DNA of 64,000 bases, taken from assembly GCF_043194295.1 (NCBI RefSeq), contig NZ_JBAFVK010000018.1. One strand, 5' to 3'. The notes below the pieces were generated by a model that saw only the letters and a list, made by a program, of their open reading frames with translations, made no database searches and was not told the DNA's origin. Shown here piece after piece: positions 52,984 through 64,000 of the stretch. The DNA is from Xanthobacter autotrophicus. Its GTDB lineage: Bacteria; Pseudomonadota; Alphaproteobacteria; Rhizobiales; Xanthobacteraceae. The translations under genes were made by a program, and so were the position numbers. Within the stretch, counting starts at the first letter, position 1. Each line of letters begins with the position of its first letter.

Positions 52984-55350
52984 ATGAGGGGCACATCTCG
53001 CCAGAACGGACGGTCAGAGCCGACTGCGAGCGCGGACGATCCGGGGCTGACCGCCATGGGCGGTGAGTTCGTCGATCCCGCGCAGGAGGCGGCATTCCGC
53101 GTGAGCCGCCTCGCCGAATCGCGACGGCAGGCCCGTATCCTGTTTGCGGCCTCCGTCATCCTCAATGCCCTGTTTCTGCTGAGCGACTGGCGCTTTGCCG
53201 GAACGGCGCACTTCGCGGTGGCGGTGTCGGCGCGATTCGTGGTGATCGGACTGTCCCTGCTGTGCCTCGGCGCCATCCATCTGGCGAATACGCCCCGCCG
53301 GGCCGACCTGATCTACGCGCTGTGGCAGTGGGGCACGGCGGCCGCGGTGGCGGTGCTGGTAACCGCGCAGAGTCATCTGGCTCTTTTGGCGGTGCTGCTG
53401 CTGCCCACCGTCTTCTATCTGGCGGTGCCCATATCCTTCAGCTGGTTGCTGGCCGGGGGCGTCGGCAGCAGCGTCCTGCTGTTCTGCGGCTATGCCGACA
53501 TGTCTGTCGGCTGGCAGGTGGGGCTGGGCCTGGCGCTTGCCGTGGCTTCGCTGAACATCGCGCTGATGATCGTGGTCGCGCGGGCCAACCGCGTGGAACG
53601 GCAGTTCTGGGCCTCGGCGGCGGCCGCGCAGCGGCAGAACGAGCGGTTGCGCGTCAGCGAGGACACGCTGGAGAAGACATTCCAGGCGGTGCCGCTGCCC
53701 CTCGTGGTCGCGCGCCTCGACGACGGCCGGCACCTCAAATCCAACGCAGCAGCCCGACGCCTCTATGGCGGGTCGCTGGACGCGGTCACCGGCAGCCTGT
53801 GCGACGGCTGCCTCGCGCCGGACGCCGCCGCCGAGTTCATGGAACGCCTGCGCACCGAGGGGGCGGTGAGGGGGTTCGAGACCTCGGTCTCGGTGGAGGG
53901 GGGCGAGCAGCGGCGCGTGGTGCTGGCGGCGTCCGTCATCCCCATGGATCCCGGGCCGCATCTGGTGGCCGCTTTGGTTGACGTGACCGAGCGGCGCGCC
54001 GCCGAGGAACAGGCGCGCTATGCCGCCACCCACGACGCCCTGACCGGCCTGCCCAATCGCGCGGCCTTCCAGGCCCGTCTCGGCGCCGCCCTGGAGGCGC
54101 GCCGGCCGGGGCGCGGGATCTGCCTGCTGCTGATCGATCTCGACGGGCTGAAGGACGTCAACGACACCCTCGGCCATGACGCCGGAGACGCCGCGCTGAT
54201 GGAGACCGCCCATCGGCTGGATGCCCTGCTGGAACAGGACGGCCTGCTCGCCCGGCTGGGGGGCGACGAGTTTGTCGCGGTGGTGGAGGGCGCGGCGCCC
54301 GTGGCCGCCGGCCAGCGGCTTGCCCACAATATCCTGGCCGAACTGCGCCGGCCGGTGCTGCACGCCGGGCGCCATTTCGCGACCCGCGCCAGCATCGGGC
54401 TGGCCGCCTGCCCGGACCATGACTGCAGCTATGGCGAGCTGATGAAGGACGCCGACCTCGCCCTTTATGCGGCCAAGCAGCAGGGTCGCAACCGCGCGGT
54501 GGTCTACGCCCCGGCCATGCGGCAGGCGGTGCTGGAACGGGTGGCGCTCAATCGCGCCATGCGGGCCGCGCTCGCGGAGGACGAGATCGTTCCCTATTAC
54601 CAGCCCAAGGTCTCGCTCGTGACCGGGCGCATCGAAGGGCTGGAAGCGCTGGTGCGCTGGCGCCGCTCGCCGCACAGCGTGCTGTCGCCGGCGGCGTTCG
54701 AGGCTGCCCTCACCGATCCGGAGCTGGCCGTCCTTATCGGCGAGCGCATGGTGCGAAAGGTGTCCACCGACGTGCGCGGCTGGATCGAGGCGGGCCATCC
54801 GTGCGGACGCATCGCCATCAACCTGTCGCCGGCCCAGTTCGCCGACGGGGATCTGGCGGCCACGCTGCTGCGCCAGTTCCACGCGGCGGGGGTGGAGCCC
54901 ATCCACTTCGACGTGGAGATCACCGAAACCGTCTTCCTCGGCCGCAGCTCCGACCATGTGGCGCCCATCCTCGATGAGCTTTACCGTGCCGGCGTGCGCA
55001 TCGCCCTCGACGATTTCGGCACCGGCTATGCGGGCCTTATCCATCTGAAGCAGCTGCCCATCGACACCATCAAGATCGACCAGAGCTTCGTGAAGGACAT
55101 CGAGCGCGACGCCTTCGACACCGCCATCGTCTGCGCGGTGATCGATCTTGGCCGCAACCTCGGCATGCGGGTGGTGGCCGAGGGGCTGGAGACCGCCGGG
55201 CAGGCACGCTTTCTCAAGGAGAAACGTTGCGAGCTGGCCCAGGGCTTCTTCTTCTTCCGTCCGCTCGACGGGGTGGAGATGACCGAGCTGCTCCGCAACG
55301 AAGGCGAGGAGGCCGCCGCTGCCCGCCTCGCCGCGTTCGAGGCCGGTTGA
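52984..55350 (+). CDS. membrane PAS-GGDEF-EAL cyclic-di-GMP enzyme
   Basis: 788 residues from ATG 52984 (AGGA 9 nt upstream); an in-frame ATG at 52873 would give 825. N-terminal membrane region with about six helices (about residues 50-190), a PAS-like domain (about 230-345), GGDEF with intact motif LGGDEF at 426-430, and EAL with intact E554-A-L (GLEALVRW) plus DDFGTGYAGL and KIDQSF. Both motifs are complete, so it may make and degrade c-di-GMP depending on the signal. Stands directly before nifA; no sign that they are linked. Confidence 0.93.
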   Translation: MRGTSRQNGRSEPTASADDPGLTAMGGEFVDPAQEAAFRVSRLAESRRQARILFAASVILNALFLLSDWRFAGTAHFAVAVSARFVVIGLSLLCLGAIHLANTPRRADLIYALWQWGTAAAVAVLVTAQSHLALLAVLLLPTVFYLAVPISFSWLLAGGVGSSVLLFCGYADMSVGWQVGLGLALAVASLNIALMIVVARANRVERQFWASAAAAQRQNERLRVSEDTLEKTFQAVPLPLVVARLDDGRHLKSNAAARRLYGGSLDAVTGSLCDGCLAPDAAAEFMERLRTEGAVRGFETSVSVEGGEQRRVVLAASVIPMDPGPHLVAALVDVTERRAAEEQARYAATHDALTGLPNRAAFQARLGAALEARRPGRGICLLLIDLDGLKDVNDTLGHDAGDAALMETAHRLDALLEQDGLLARLGGDEFVAVVEGAAPVAAGQRLAHNILAELRRPVLHAGRHFATRASIGLAACPDHDCSYGELMKDADLALYAAKQQGRNRAVVYAPAMRQAVLERVALNRAMRAALAEDEIVPYYQPKVSLVTGRIEGLEALVRWRRSPHSVLSPAAFEAALTDPELAVLIGERMVRKVSTDVRGWIEAGHPCGRIAINLSPAQFADGDLAATLLRQFHAAGVEPIHFDVEITETVFLGRSSDHVAPILDELYRAGVRIALDDFGTGYAGLIHLKQLPIDTIKIDQSFVKDIERDAFDTAIVCAVIDLGRNLGMRVVAEGLETAGQARFLKEKRCELAQGFFFFRPLDGVEMTELLRNEGEEAAAARLAAFEAG

Positions 55351-55713
55351 GGCCGACCCGGCGGCATGAGGACCCACGGCCTCGGGAGGCCTTCGCGGGA
55401 CGGCCGATCAATGGTGCGCTGCAGCGTCGCAGGGTGCGGAAAGTTGCGGCAAAAGCGACGCGACGCCTTTCGCAGTGCGAAATCTTTTTGCCGACATATG
55501 CGCTCAAACGTCCATATTCTAACAATTGTCGGCTCGCATCGGGCCAGATGACGGCGGCATTTGGCGCGAAAACGGACATTGATCAAAACATGCTCAAAAT
55601 GGCGGCAACTTTTGCCCTTACCTTGGGCACGACATGAGAATGAAACTAAATCAAAGTGTCGCTAATCATACAAAAACGTTGGGACGGGAGCCTGAGGTGA
55701 CGGAGAAAGCACG
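55351..55713. promoter_or_regulatory. nifA upstream region with one TGT-N10-ACA site
   Basis: 363 bp between the GGDEF-EAL gene and nifA. AT-rich blocks near 55440-55680. A NifA-type upstream site TGT-CGCTAATCAT-ACA lies at 55657-55672, only 42 bp before the nifA start. No FixK box (TTGA-N6-TCAA) and no correctly spaced -24/-12 element was found. A single site of this type is expected by chance about once per 4 kb, so its role is unproved. Confidence 0.4.
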
Positions 55714-57501
<1,788 letters not shown>

Positions 57502-57552
57502 CGCCGCCGCCCAAACATCGCCGGATCCGGCCGCGCCGTGTCGCGTGGCCTT

Positions 57553-57586
57553 GAGCCCGAAGTCGGCCGATACCGACTTCGGGCTC
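57553..57586. terminator. strong hairpin after nifA
   Basis: Perfect 14-bp stem GAGCCCGAAGTCGG / CCGACTTCGGGCTC, loop CCGATA, about 50 bp after the nifA stop. No T-run, but the most stable hairpin in the region and in the right place to end the nifA transcript. Confidence 0.7.
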
Positions 57587-57787
57587 CGGCGTCGGGTGGC
57601 CAATGATCTTCGCGCCGTCCTGCACTCGTAGATCAATTCGTCGGCGCCGCCTCTTCGATCGGTGGCCGGACGCGGCTGCGCTGCTCTCCGGCTGCGGATG
57701 TCGGGCGGGCATGCCGGCCCACGCGATAGCGATGTCGCGGTCGCCGCGATGCCGGCCTCCAATGGCCTCTGATACCGACATGGGGCC

Positions 57788-57803
57788 TGTCGCACTTGCG
57801 ACA
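57788..57803 (+). promoter_or_regulatory. NifA upstream activator site 1 for fdx
   Basis: TGT-CGCACTTGCG-ACA, exact NifA UAS consensus, about 75 bp upstream of the -24 element. A second copy starts 19 bp on. Confidence 0.85.
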
Positions 57804-57806
57804 CGT

Positions 57807-57822
57807 TGTCGGGGGCACGACA
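57807..57822 (+). promoter_or_regulatory. NifA upstream activator site 2 for fdx
   Basis: TGT-CGGGGGCACG-ACA. Tandem to site 1, 55 bp from the -24 element. AT-rich DNA follows, and 57860-57872 (ATTCAATGGGTTA) matches the IHF consensus with one mismatch, suiting loop formation. Confidence 0.8.
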
Positions 57823-57877
57823 GCGCACTATTCTGGCGCGCAAAAGAATATTTATAATAATTCAATGGGTTATGAGA

Positions 57878-57893
57878 TGGCACGGTGCTTGAA
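57878..57893 (+). promoter_or_regulatory. sigma-54 promoter of fdx
   Basis: TGGCACG-GTGC-TTGAA, close to TGGCACG-N4-TTGCW. Only the -12 C is replaced by A. Ends 42 bp upstream of the ferredoxin start. Confidence 0.8.
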
Positions 57894-57935
57894 AGAGAGC
57901 CTTGCCTGCCAATCTGCACAGCGCGGAGCTAGCCC

Positions 57936-58130
57936 ATGGCCTACAAGATTATTACGTCTCAGTGCACCGTCTGCGGCGCTTGCGAGTTCGAGTGCCCGAA
58001 CGCCGCGATCAGCCTGAAGAACGACACCTACATCATCAATCCCAAGAAGTGCACCGAGTGCGAGGGCAGCTTCGAGACCCCGCAGTGCGCGGTGGTTTGC
58101 CCGGTGGAAAACACCTGCGTCCCGGCCTGA
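57936..58130 (+). CDS. 2[4Fe-4S] ferredoxin, nif-associated
   Basis: 64 residues. Two cluster-binding motifs: CTVCGACEFEC (CxxCxxCxxxC class, about 10-20) followed by Pro, and KCTECEGSFETPQC with AVVCPVENTC, in the longer-spaced type typical of nif ferredoxins (FdxN-like). It donates low-potential electrons to nitrogenase or acts in NifB reactions. It has the NifA/sigma-54 promoter just upstream and lies between nifA and suf. Start ATG 57936 with GGAG 7 nt upstream. Confidence 0.93.
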   Translation: MAYKIITSQCTVCGACEFECPNAAISLKNDTYIINPKKCTECEGSFETPQCAVVCPVENTCVPA

Positions 58131-58147
58131 TGGCCTGAGCGGCGGGT

Positions 58148-58182
58148 GGCCCGCATGGTGCCCGAGGGTGCATGTGCGGGCC
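58148..58182. terminator. hairpin after ferredoxin gene
   Basis: GGCCCGCA / TGCGGGCC arms with a 19-nt loop region, 18 bp after the ferredoxin stop. Likely attenuates reading into suf. Overlaps a loose match to a -24/-12 element (TGGCCCG-CATG-GTGC), so either role is possible. The rest of 58183-58433 holds no gene. Confidence 0.5.
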
Positions 58183-58433
58183 GGTCACCGAACCGCAAGT
58201 AAGCCAGGGTGCGGGCGACGCGTCCCGGTGCGAGTGATGGCGGGCGGCGGATCATGAATCCCCACCCGCGCGGTTCCGGGGGCCGTGCATCCCGAGGGGG
58301 TGCGGGGCCGGCCGGGATCCGACGGAAGCGTTTCAGGCGAAGTATTTTCAGGGCCCGTTGCGGGCTTCATATGCGGTGTGCTGCGCCCGGTAACGTGAGC
58401 GCGCCGCCGCTGGCAAGTTGAATGGAGGGACAT

Positions 58434-59918
<1,485 letters not shown>

Positions 59919-59974
59919 CGCTTTCCTCGAAACGTCAAAAATCGCCCGGCCCCACATATCAAAGGATCTTCACC

Positions 59975-60736
59975 ATGGCTCCCCTTCTGGAAATCAAGGA
60001 CCTCCATGCCGAGATCTCGGGGGGACGCAAGATCATCGACGGCATGAACCTGACGATCAATCCGGGCGAGGTTCACGCCATCATGGGGCCGAACGGCGCC
60101 GGCAAGTCCACTCTGTCTTACGTGCTCTCGGGTAAGCCGGGTTATGAGATCACCGGAGGCGAGGTGATCTTCCGCGGTGTGAACCTGCTGGAGCTGTCCC
60201 CCGACGAGCGCGCGGCGCAGGGCCTGTTCCTGTGCTTCCAGTATCCGCTGGAAATCCCCGGCGTCTCCAACATGGCGTTCCTGCACACGGCGGTGAACAG
60301 CCAGCGCCGCAAGCGCGGCGAGACCGAGCTGACCTCGCCGGAACTGGTGCGCAAGGTGCGCGAGCTGGGCCAGACCCTGGGCATCAATGCCGAGATGCTG
60401 AAGCGCCCGGTGAACGTGGGTTTCTCCGGCGGCGAGAAGAAGCGTAACGAGACGCTCCAGATGATGCTGCTCGAGCCCTATCTGTGCGTGCTCGATGAGG
60501 CGGATTCCGGCCTCGACATCGACGCGCTGAAGGTGGTCTCCAACGGCGTGAACGCCCTGCGCTCCCCCGAGCGCTCCATGCTGGTGATCACCCACTACCA
60601 GCGCCTGCTCGACTACATCGTGCCGGACGTGGTCCACGTCTTCGCCGCTGGTCGCATCGTCCACACGGGCGGCAAGGAACTGGCGCTGGAGCTGGAAGCC
60701 ACCGGCTACGCCCAGTACCAGAACGAGGCAGCGTGA
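59975..60736 (+). CDS. sufC: Fe-S cluster assembly ATPase SufC
   Basis: 253 residues. ABC-type ATPase, cytoplasmic, binding SufB-SufD. Walker A GPNGAGKST at 38-46, SufC signature FSGGEKKRNE, Walker B LCVLDEADSGLDIDALK. 56 bp after sufB. Confidence 0.97.
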   Translation: MAPLLEIKDLHAEISGGRKIIDGMNLTINPGEVHAIMGPNGAGKSTLSYVLSGKPGYEITGGEVIFRGVNLLELSPDERAAQGLFLCFQYPLEIPGVSNMAFLHTAVNSQRRKRGETELTSPELVRKVRELGQTLGINAEMLKRPVNVGFSGGEKKRNETLQMMLLEPYLCVLDEADSGLDIDALKVVSNGVNALRSPERSMLVITHYQRLLDYIVPDVVHVFAAGRIVHTGGKELALELEATGYAQYQNEAA

Positions 60737-60740
60737 TCCC

Positions 60741-62081
60741 ATGGCCGCCCCGACCTCTGCCCAGATCCGACCCATGAAGACCAGCGCCGAATTGGCGCTG
60801 GCCGAAACCTTCGCCGCTGCCCGCGCCGCCCTTCCGGGCGGCCCGGACGTGGCGGCCCAGCGCGCCGCTGCCTTTGGCACCTTTGCCGATGCGGGCCTGC
60901 CGCACCGTCGCGTGGAGGCCTGGCGCTATACCGACCTGCGCGCTTTGATGCGCGAGGCGCGTCCGCTGGCAGCCCCGCCGGATGCCGAAGCCAAGTCGCG
61001 CGCTGCCACGGCCGGTGCCATGCTGGCGGGCCTCGGCTTCCGTCGTCTGGTCCTGGTCAACGGCGCCCTGGTGCCCGAATTGTCGGACCTCGCGGGTCTT
61101 GAGGCGGGCCTCTCCATCCGCTCCATGGCGGACGCGCTGACCACCGGTGATACGCTCACGGCCCAACTCGGCCAGACGGTGGCGTCTTCGGATGCGGTTC
61201 TCGCTCTCAACACGGCGCTCATGGGCGACGGCGTGGTGTTGCACGTGGCGGCCGGCGCGGTCATCGAGCGCCCCGTCGAACTGGTGTTCGTGACCACGGA
61301 AACGACCCCGGTTTCCATGTTCACCCGTTCCATCGTGGTGGTGGAGGAGGGGGCTTCGCTCACCCTCATCGAAAGTCACGAGGGGCCGTCCGGCGTTGCC
61401 TATCAGGTGAACACTGCCCTTGATCTGGTGGTGGGCGCCGGCGCCACTGTGGAACGGGTGAAGATCACGGCGGAAGGATCGGATGCGGTGCATCTTGCCA
61501 CCGTTCTCGCCCGCGTCGATGCCACCGCCACCTTCGCCAACACTTTCTTCACCACGGGCGGCCTGGTGGTGCGCAACCAGCTTCTGGCCCATCTCGCCGG
61601 CGAAGCCATCCACGCCCGCATGAACGGGGTGAGCCTGCTGTCCGGAAAGCAGCATGCCGACACCCTTTTGTCCGTGGACCATGCGGCGCCTGCGGGCGAG
61701 AGCCGGGAATCCTTCCGTGCCGTGCTGGATGGTTCGGCGCAGGATATCTTCCAGGGCAAGATCGCCGTCCGCCAGCCGGCCCAGAAGACCGACGCCCGCA
61801 TGCTCAGCCGCGCGCTGCTTTTGACCGAGACGGCGGAGGCCTGCGCCAAGCCGGAGCTGGAGATCTTCGCTGACGACGTGCAGTGCGGCCACGGCTGCAC
61901 CACCGGCACGCTGGACCAGCAGCTGAAATTCTACCTCATGTCCCGTGGCATTCCCGCCAAGGAATCCGAGGCGCTGCTCATCCAGGCTTTCGTGGGCGAG
62001 GTGCTCGACGCCATCGGCAACGAGGGCGTGCGTTCGGCGCTGACGGATGCGACCCAGGCCTGGCTCCTGGGTCGGGAGTGA
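60741..62081 (+). CDS. sufD: Fe-S cluster assembly protein SufD
   Basis: 446 residues, start ATG 60741 four bases after the sufC stop region (an alternative ATG at 60774 exists). SufB-like beta-helix fold: PHRRVEAWRYTDLRAL, GHGCTTGTLDQQLKFYLMSR, C-terminal LLIQAFVGEVLD. Lacks the scaffold cysteine pattern of SufB. Stop meets the sufS start directly. Confidence 0.95.
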   Translation: MAAPTSAQIRPMKTSAELALAETFAAARAALPGGPDVAAQRAAAFGTFADAGLPHRRVEAWRYTDLRALMREARPLAAPPDAEAKSRAATAGAMLAGLGFRRLVLVNGALVPELSDLAGLEAGLSIRSMADALTTGDTLTAQLGQTVASSDAVLALNTALMGDGVVLHVAAGAVIERPVELVFVTTETTPVSMFTRSIVVVEEGASLTLIESHEGPSGVAYQVNTALDLVVGAGATVERVKITAEGSDAVHLATVLARVDATATFANTFFTTGGLVVRNQLLAHLAGEAIHARMNGVSLLSGKQHADTLLSVDHAAPAGESRESFRAVLDGSAQDIFQGKIAVRQPAQKTDARMLSRALLLTETAEACAKPELEIFADDVQCGHGCTTGTLDQQLKFYLMSRGIPAKESEALLIQAFVGEVLDAIGNEGVRSALTDATQAWLLGRE

Positions 62082-63344
62082 ATGATGCTTCCCCTCCCGG
62101 CTCCGCACCCCGCCGTTTCCAACGGCAGCTACGATGTCATGCGCGTGCGCGCGGACTTCCCCATCCTCGACCTGAAGGTCAACGGCAAGCCGCTGGTCTA
62201 TCTGGACAATGGCGCCTCGGCCCAGAAGCCTCGCCAGGTGCTGGATCGCATCCAGCAGGTCTACACCTCCGAATATGCCAACGTGCACCGCGGCCTGCAT
62301 TATCTCGCCAATGCCGCGACCGAGGCTTATGAGGGCGGGCGCGCCCGGGTGCAGCGCTTTCTCAATGCCGCGCGGCCGGAGGAGATCATCTTCACCCGCA
62401 GCGCGACGGAGGCGATCAATCTCGTCGCCGCCACCTTCGGCAAGGCCCGCATCCAGCCGGGGGACGAGATCGTCCTCTCGATCATGGAGCATCACGCCAA
62501 TATCGTGCCCTGGCACTTCCTGCGGGAAAGCCATGGCGCGGTGATCAAGTGGGCGCCGGTGGACGAGGAAGGCAACTTCCTCATGGACGAGTTCGAGGCC
62601 CTGCTCACCGAGCGGACCAAGATGGTGGCCATCACCCAGATGTCCAACGTGCTGGGCACCACCGTTCCGGTGAAGGAGGTGGTGAAGATCGCCCACGCCC
62701 GCGGCATTCCGGTGCTGGTGGACGGGTCCCAGGGCGCGGTGCATCTCGACGTGGACGTGCAGGATCTCGACTGCGACTTCTACATCATCACCGGCCACAA
62801 GCTGTATGGGCCCACCGGCATCGGCGCGCTCTACGGCAAGTATGAGCACCTGGAAGCCATGCCGCCCTTCAACGGCGGCGGCGAGATGATCCGCGAAGTG
62901 CGGCAGGACAGCGTCACCTATGGTGATCCGCCCCACCGCTTCGAGGCGGGCACGCCGGCCATCGTGCAGGCGGCGGGGCTCGGCGCTGCGCTGGATTATA
63001 TCGAGTCCATCGGCAAGGCCCGCATCCGCGCCCACGAGGCGGAGCTGTGCCGCTATGCGCAGGAGCGGCTCGGCGAGCTGAATTCCGTGCGCATCATCGG
63101 CACGGCCAAGGACAAGGGCGCCATCATCTCGTTCGAGATCAAGGGCGCGCATGCCCACGATTTCGCGACGCTGATCGACAATGACGGCATCGCCGTGCGC
63201 GCCGGCACCCATTGCGCCATGCCGCTGATGGAGCGCTTCGGCGTCACCGCCACCTGCCGGGCCTCCTTCGGCCTCTACAACACCCGCGAGGAAGTGGATC
63301 GCTTCGTCGCGGCGCTGTCGAAGGCTCAGGAACTGATCGGCTGA
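62082..63344 (+). CDS. sufS: cysteine desulfurase SufS
   Basis: 420 residues. Type II cysteine desulfurase releasing sulfur from cysteine for SUF. PLP-binding Lys240 (ITGHKLYGPTGIGALYG), catalytic Cys378 in RAGTHCAMPLMERFGV, SIMEHHANIVPWHFL. An extension of about 20 residues precedes the core. Completes sufBCDS; no sufE, sufU, sufA or sufT is in the window. Confidence 0.95.
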   Translation: MMLPLPAPHPAVSNGSYDVMRVRADFPILDLKVNGKPLVYLDNGASAQKPRQVLDRIQQVYTSEYANVHRGLHYLANAATEAYEGGRARVQRFLNAARPEEIIFTRSATEAINLVAATFGKARIQPGDEIVLSIMEHHANIVPWHFLRESHGAVIKWAPVDEEGNFLMDEFEALLTERTKMVAITQMSNVLGTTVPVKEVVKIAHARGIPVLVDGSQGAVHLDVDVQDLDCDFYIITGHKLYGPTGIGALYGKYEHLEAMPPFNGGGEMIREVRQDSVTYGDPPHRFEAGTPAIVQAAGLGAALDYIESIGKARIRAHEAELCRYAQERLGELNSVRIIGTAKDKGAIISFEIKGAHAHDFATLIDNDGIAVRAGTHCAMPLMERFGVTATCRASFGLYNTREEVDRFVAALSKAQELIG

Positions 63345-63371
63345 GGGCCGCGCGCACTGCGCGATCCTTAA

Positions 63372-63397
63372 GACCGGGCGGCTTGTCCCGCCCGGTC
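63372..63397 (+). terminator. hairpin after sufS
   Basis: Perfect 10-bp stem GACCGGGCGG / CCGCCCGGTC, loop CTTGTC, 28 bp after the sufS stop. Probably ends the suf transcript and insulates the next nif promoter. The rest of 63398-63700 holds nothing recognisable. Confidence 0.65.
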
Positions 63398-63706
63398 ATT
63401 CCGATCTCCCCAGCTTCTGCTTTCTTCCATTTCTCCCGGGTCTGGCCGTACCCTGCCGTCTTCGGCTTGCGGTATTTGCTGGCTGGCCCGACCTGGGGCG
63501 GGCGCCATGCGGGCCCATCGGCCCCCGAACCGATCCCCTTCCATTCGCCATTTCCTGCACGCGTTTTCGGACGCGCAGACGCACGTACGCCAGCGGGCCC
63601 GACATCGCGTCCCGGGACGCGTCGGGCTGCGCGTCGAACTTGCGACATCAAAACCTTCGCACCGCCTGTGTCGGCTTCCGGCCAGATCCGAACGGGGTTC
63701 CGGCAG

Positions 63707-63722
63707 TGTCCTGTTTCAAACA
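63707..63722 (+). promoter_or_regulatory. NifA upstream activator site, distal
   Basis: TGT-CCTGTTTCAA-ACA, exact UAS consensus, about 135 bp upstream of the -24 element. Confidence 0.85.
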
Positions 63723-63756
63723 GCCCTAAACTGGCGTGTCGGCCGAAATGACCCTG

Positions 63757-63772
63757 TGTCGGGTTCTGAACA
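63757..63772 (+). promoter_or_regulatory. NifA upstream activator site, proximal
   Basis: TGT-CGGGTTCTGA-ACA, exact consensus, 50 bp from the distal site and about 85 bp upstream of the -24 element, the spacing usual for NifA. AT-rich DNA between site and promoter could be bent by IHF. Confidence 0.9.
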
Positions 63773-63840
63773 TGGGCGCAAGTGCCGGCAATCATTTAGT
63801 AAATAGCTGTTTTCAAACGCGTTTTTGCAGTGCGGTCCGC

Positions 63841-63856
63841 TGGCACGCTGGTTGCT
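63841..63856 (+). promoter_or_regulatory. sigma-54 promoter for gene at window edge
   Basis: TGGCACG-CTGG-TTGCT, a perfect match to the -24/-12 consensus. Its leader to the ATG at 63990 is about 130 nt. Confidence 0.93.
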
Positions 63857-63989
63857 AGCTTCTAGTGCGGGCGACAGGTTGCTGGCTTTGTGGGCCCCTA
63901 CAAAGGCCACGTCCGCATCCGCGCCGGAGTGCAACGTCCCGGGGTGTGATCGCCAGCCGGCGCACACCGAAGAGACCGGGCAGGACCGA

Positions 63990-64000
63990 ATGTCGGCTTA
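63990..64000 (+). CDS. start of a NifA-controlled gene, cut by window end
   Basis: Only the first codons (Met-Ser-Ala) are visible. A GGCAGGA site 5-8 nt upstream and the perfect NifA/sigma-54 promoter support it as a gene start. The usual neighbour here would be nifB, but nothing in the visible codons proves that. Confidence 0.5.

Noticed and set aside
53014..55377. 787-residue minus-strand frame
   Set aside because: Antisense of the GGDEF-EAL gene, which has complete GGDEF and EAL motifs.
55575..55600. FixK/FNR box before nifA (TTGATCAAAACATGCTCAA)
   Set aside because: TTGA and TCAA halves are 11 bases apart, not 6, so it does not fit the consensus.
55598..55616. -24/-12 element before nifA (TGGCGGCAACTTTTGC)
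   Set aside because: The TGG and TGC parts are one base too far apart for sigma-54.
58147..58161. sigma-54 promoter before sufB (TGGCCCG-CATG-GTGC)
   Set aside because: Spacing fits but two core bases differ, no UAS pair is nearby, and it lies inside the ferredoxin terminator hairpin. Not listed as a promoter.
60588..63212. 874-residue minus-strand frame
   Set aside because: Antisense of sufC, sufD and sufS.
63398..63700. small frames downstream of sufS
   Set aside because: Arg/Pro-rich low-complexity products, no ribosome site, and they run into the NifA control region.

Overview
The window is a high-GC chromosomal segment of an alphaproteobacterium. An O2-sensitive type NifA, NifA-binding sites with sigma-54 promoters, a SUF operon, formaldehyde-activating enzyme (Fae) and PQQ-associated methanol-oxidation accessory genes suggest a free-living, methylotrophic, nitrogen-fixing member of the Hyphomicrobiales, most like Xanthobacteraceae (Xanthobacter/Azorhizobium/Ancylobacter). 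The genus is an inference from gene content. No rRNA, tRNA, CRISPR array or complete transposon was seen.

Layout. 0-6 kb: a one-carbon block with a PQQ-linked ABC system (ATPase, beta-propeller, binding protein), a divergent trio (small exported protein, MxaD-like protein, second beta-propeller) and fae. 6.4-13.3 kb: small conserved protein, htpX, mutS, ubiE, ubiB. 13.4-19.4 kb: FCD-type GntR regulator, DUF2848 protein and a five-gene branched-chain amino acid type ABC importer, all on the minus strand. 19.8-25.5 kb: orphan AAA+ ATPase, HTH/molybdate-binding-like regulator, mogA, CDF metal exporter, DUF4239 membrane protein. 25.6-31 kb: fabA-fabB-fabI, mscL, pyrE-pyrD. 31.2-38.3 kb: a symporter-histidine kinase fusion, a lower-GC 2OG-Fe(II) oxygenase, an esterase and the ohrR/ohr peroxide switch. 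38.4-43.7 kb: rnd, lptC-lptA-lptB, rpoN. 43.8-52.8 kb: CVNH lectin-like protein, ilvD, PLP decarboxylase, a DnaA-like HTH plus DUF6456 pair, a small orphan gene, and coaBC-dut-rrf2-cysK. 53-55.4 kb: a PAS-GGDEF-EAL protein. 55.4-64 kb: nifA, a NifA-regulated ferredoxin, sufBCDS, and a strong NifA/sigma-54 promoter in front of the gene that begins at the window edge.

How parts work together. RpoN (38-40 kb) and NifA (55.7 kb) are the two proteins needed to fire the -24/-12 promoters at 57.88 and 63.84 kb; both promoters have paired TGT-N10-ACA activator sites upstream. The ferredoxin and SUF genes between them would supply electrons and Fe-S clusters during nitrogenase synthesis. The most interesting leads are the SUF operon inside a nif regulatory block, the GafYZ-like pair with its TTGTAGG inverted repeat, a ~100-bp dispersed intergenic repeat present twice in opposite orientations, and the unassigned AAA+ ATPase.
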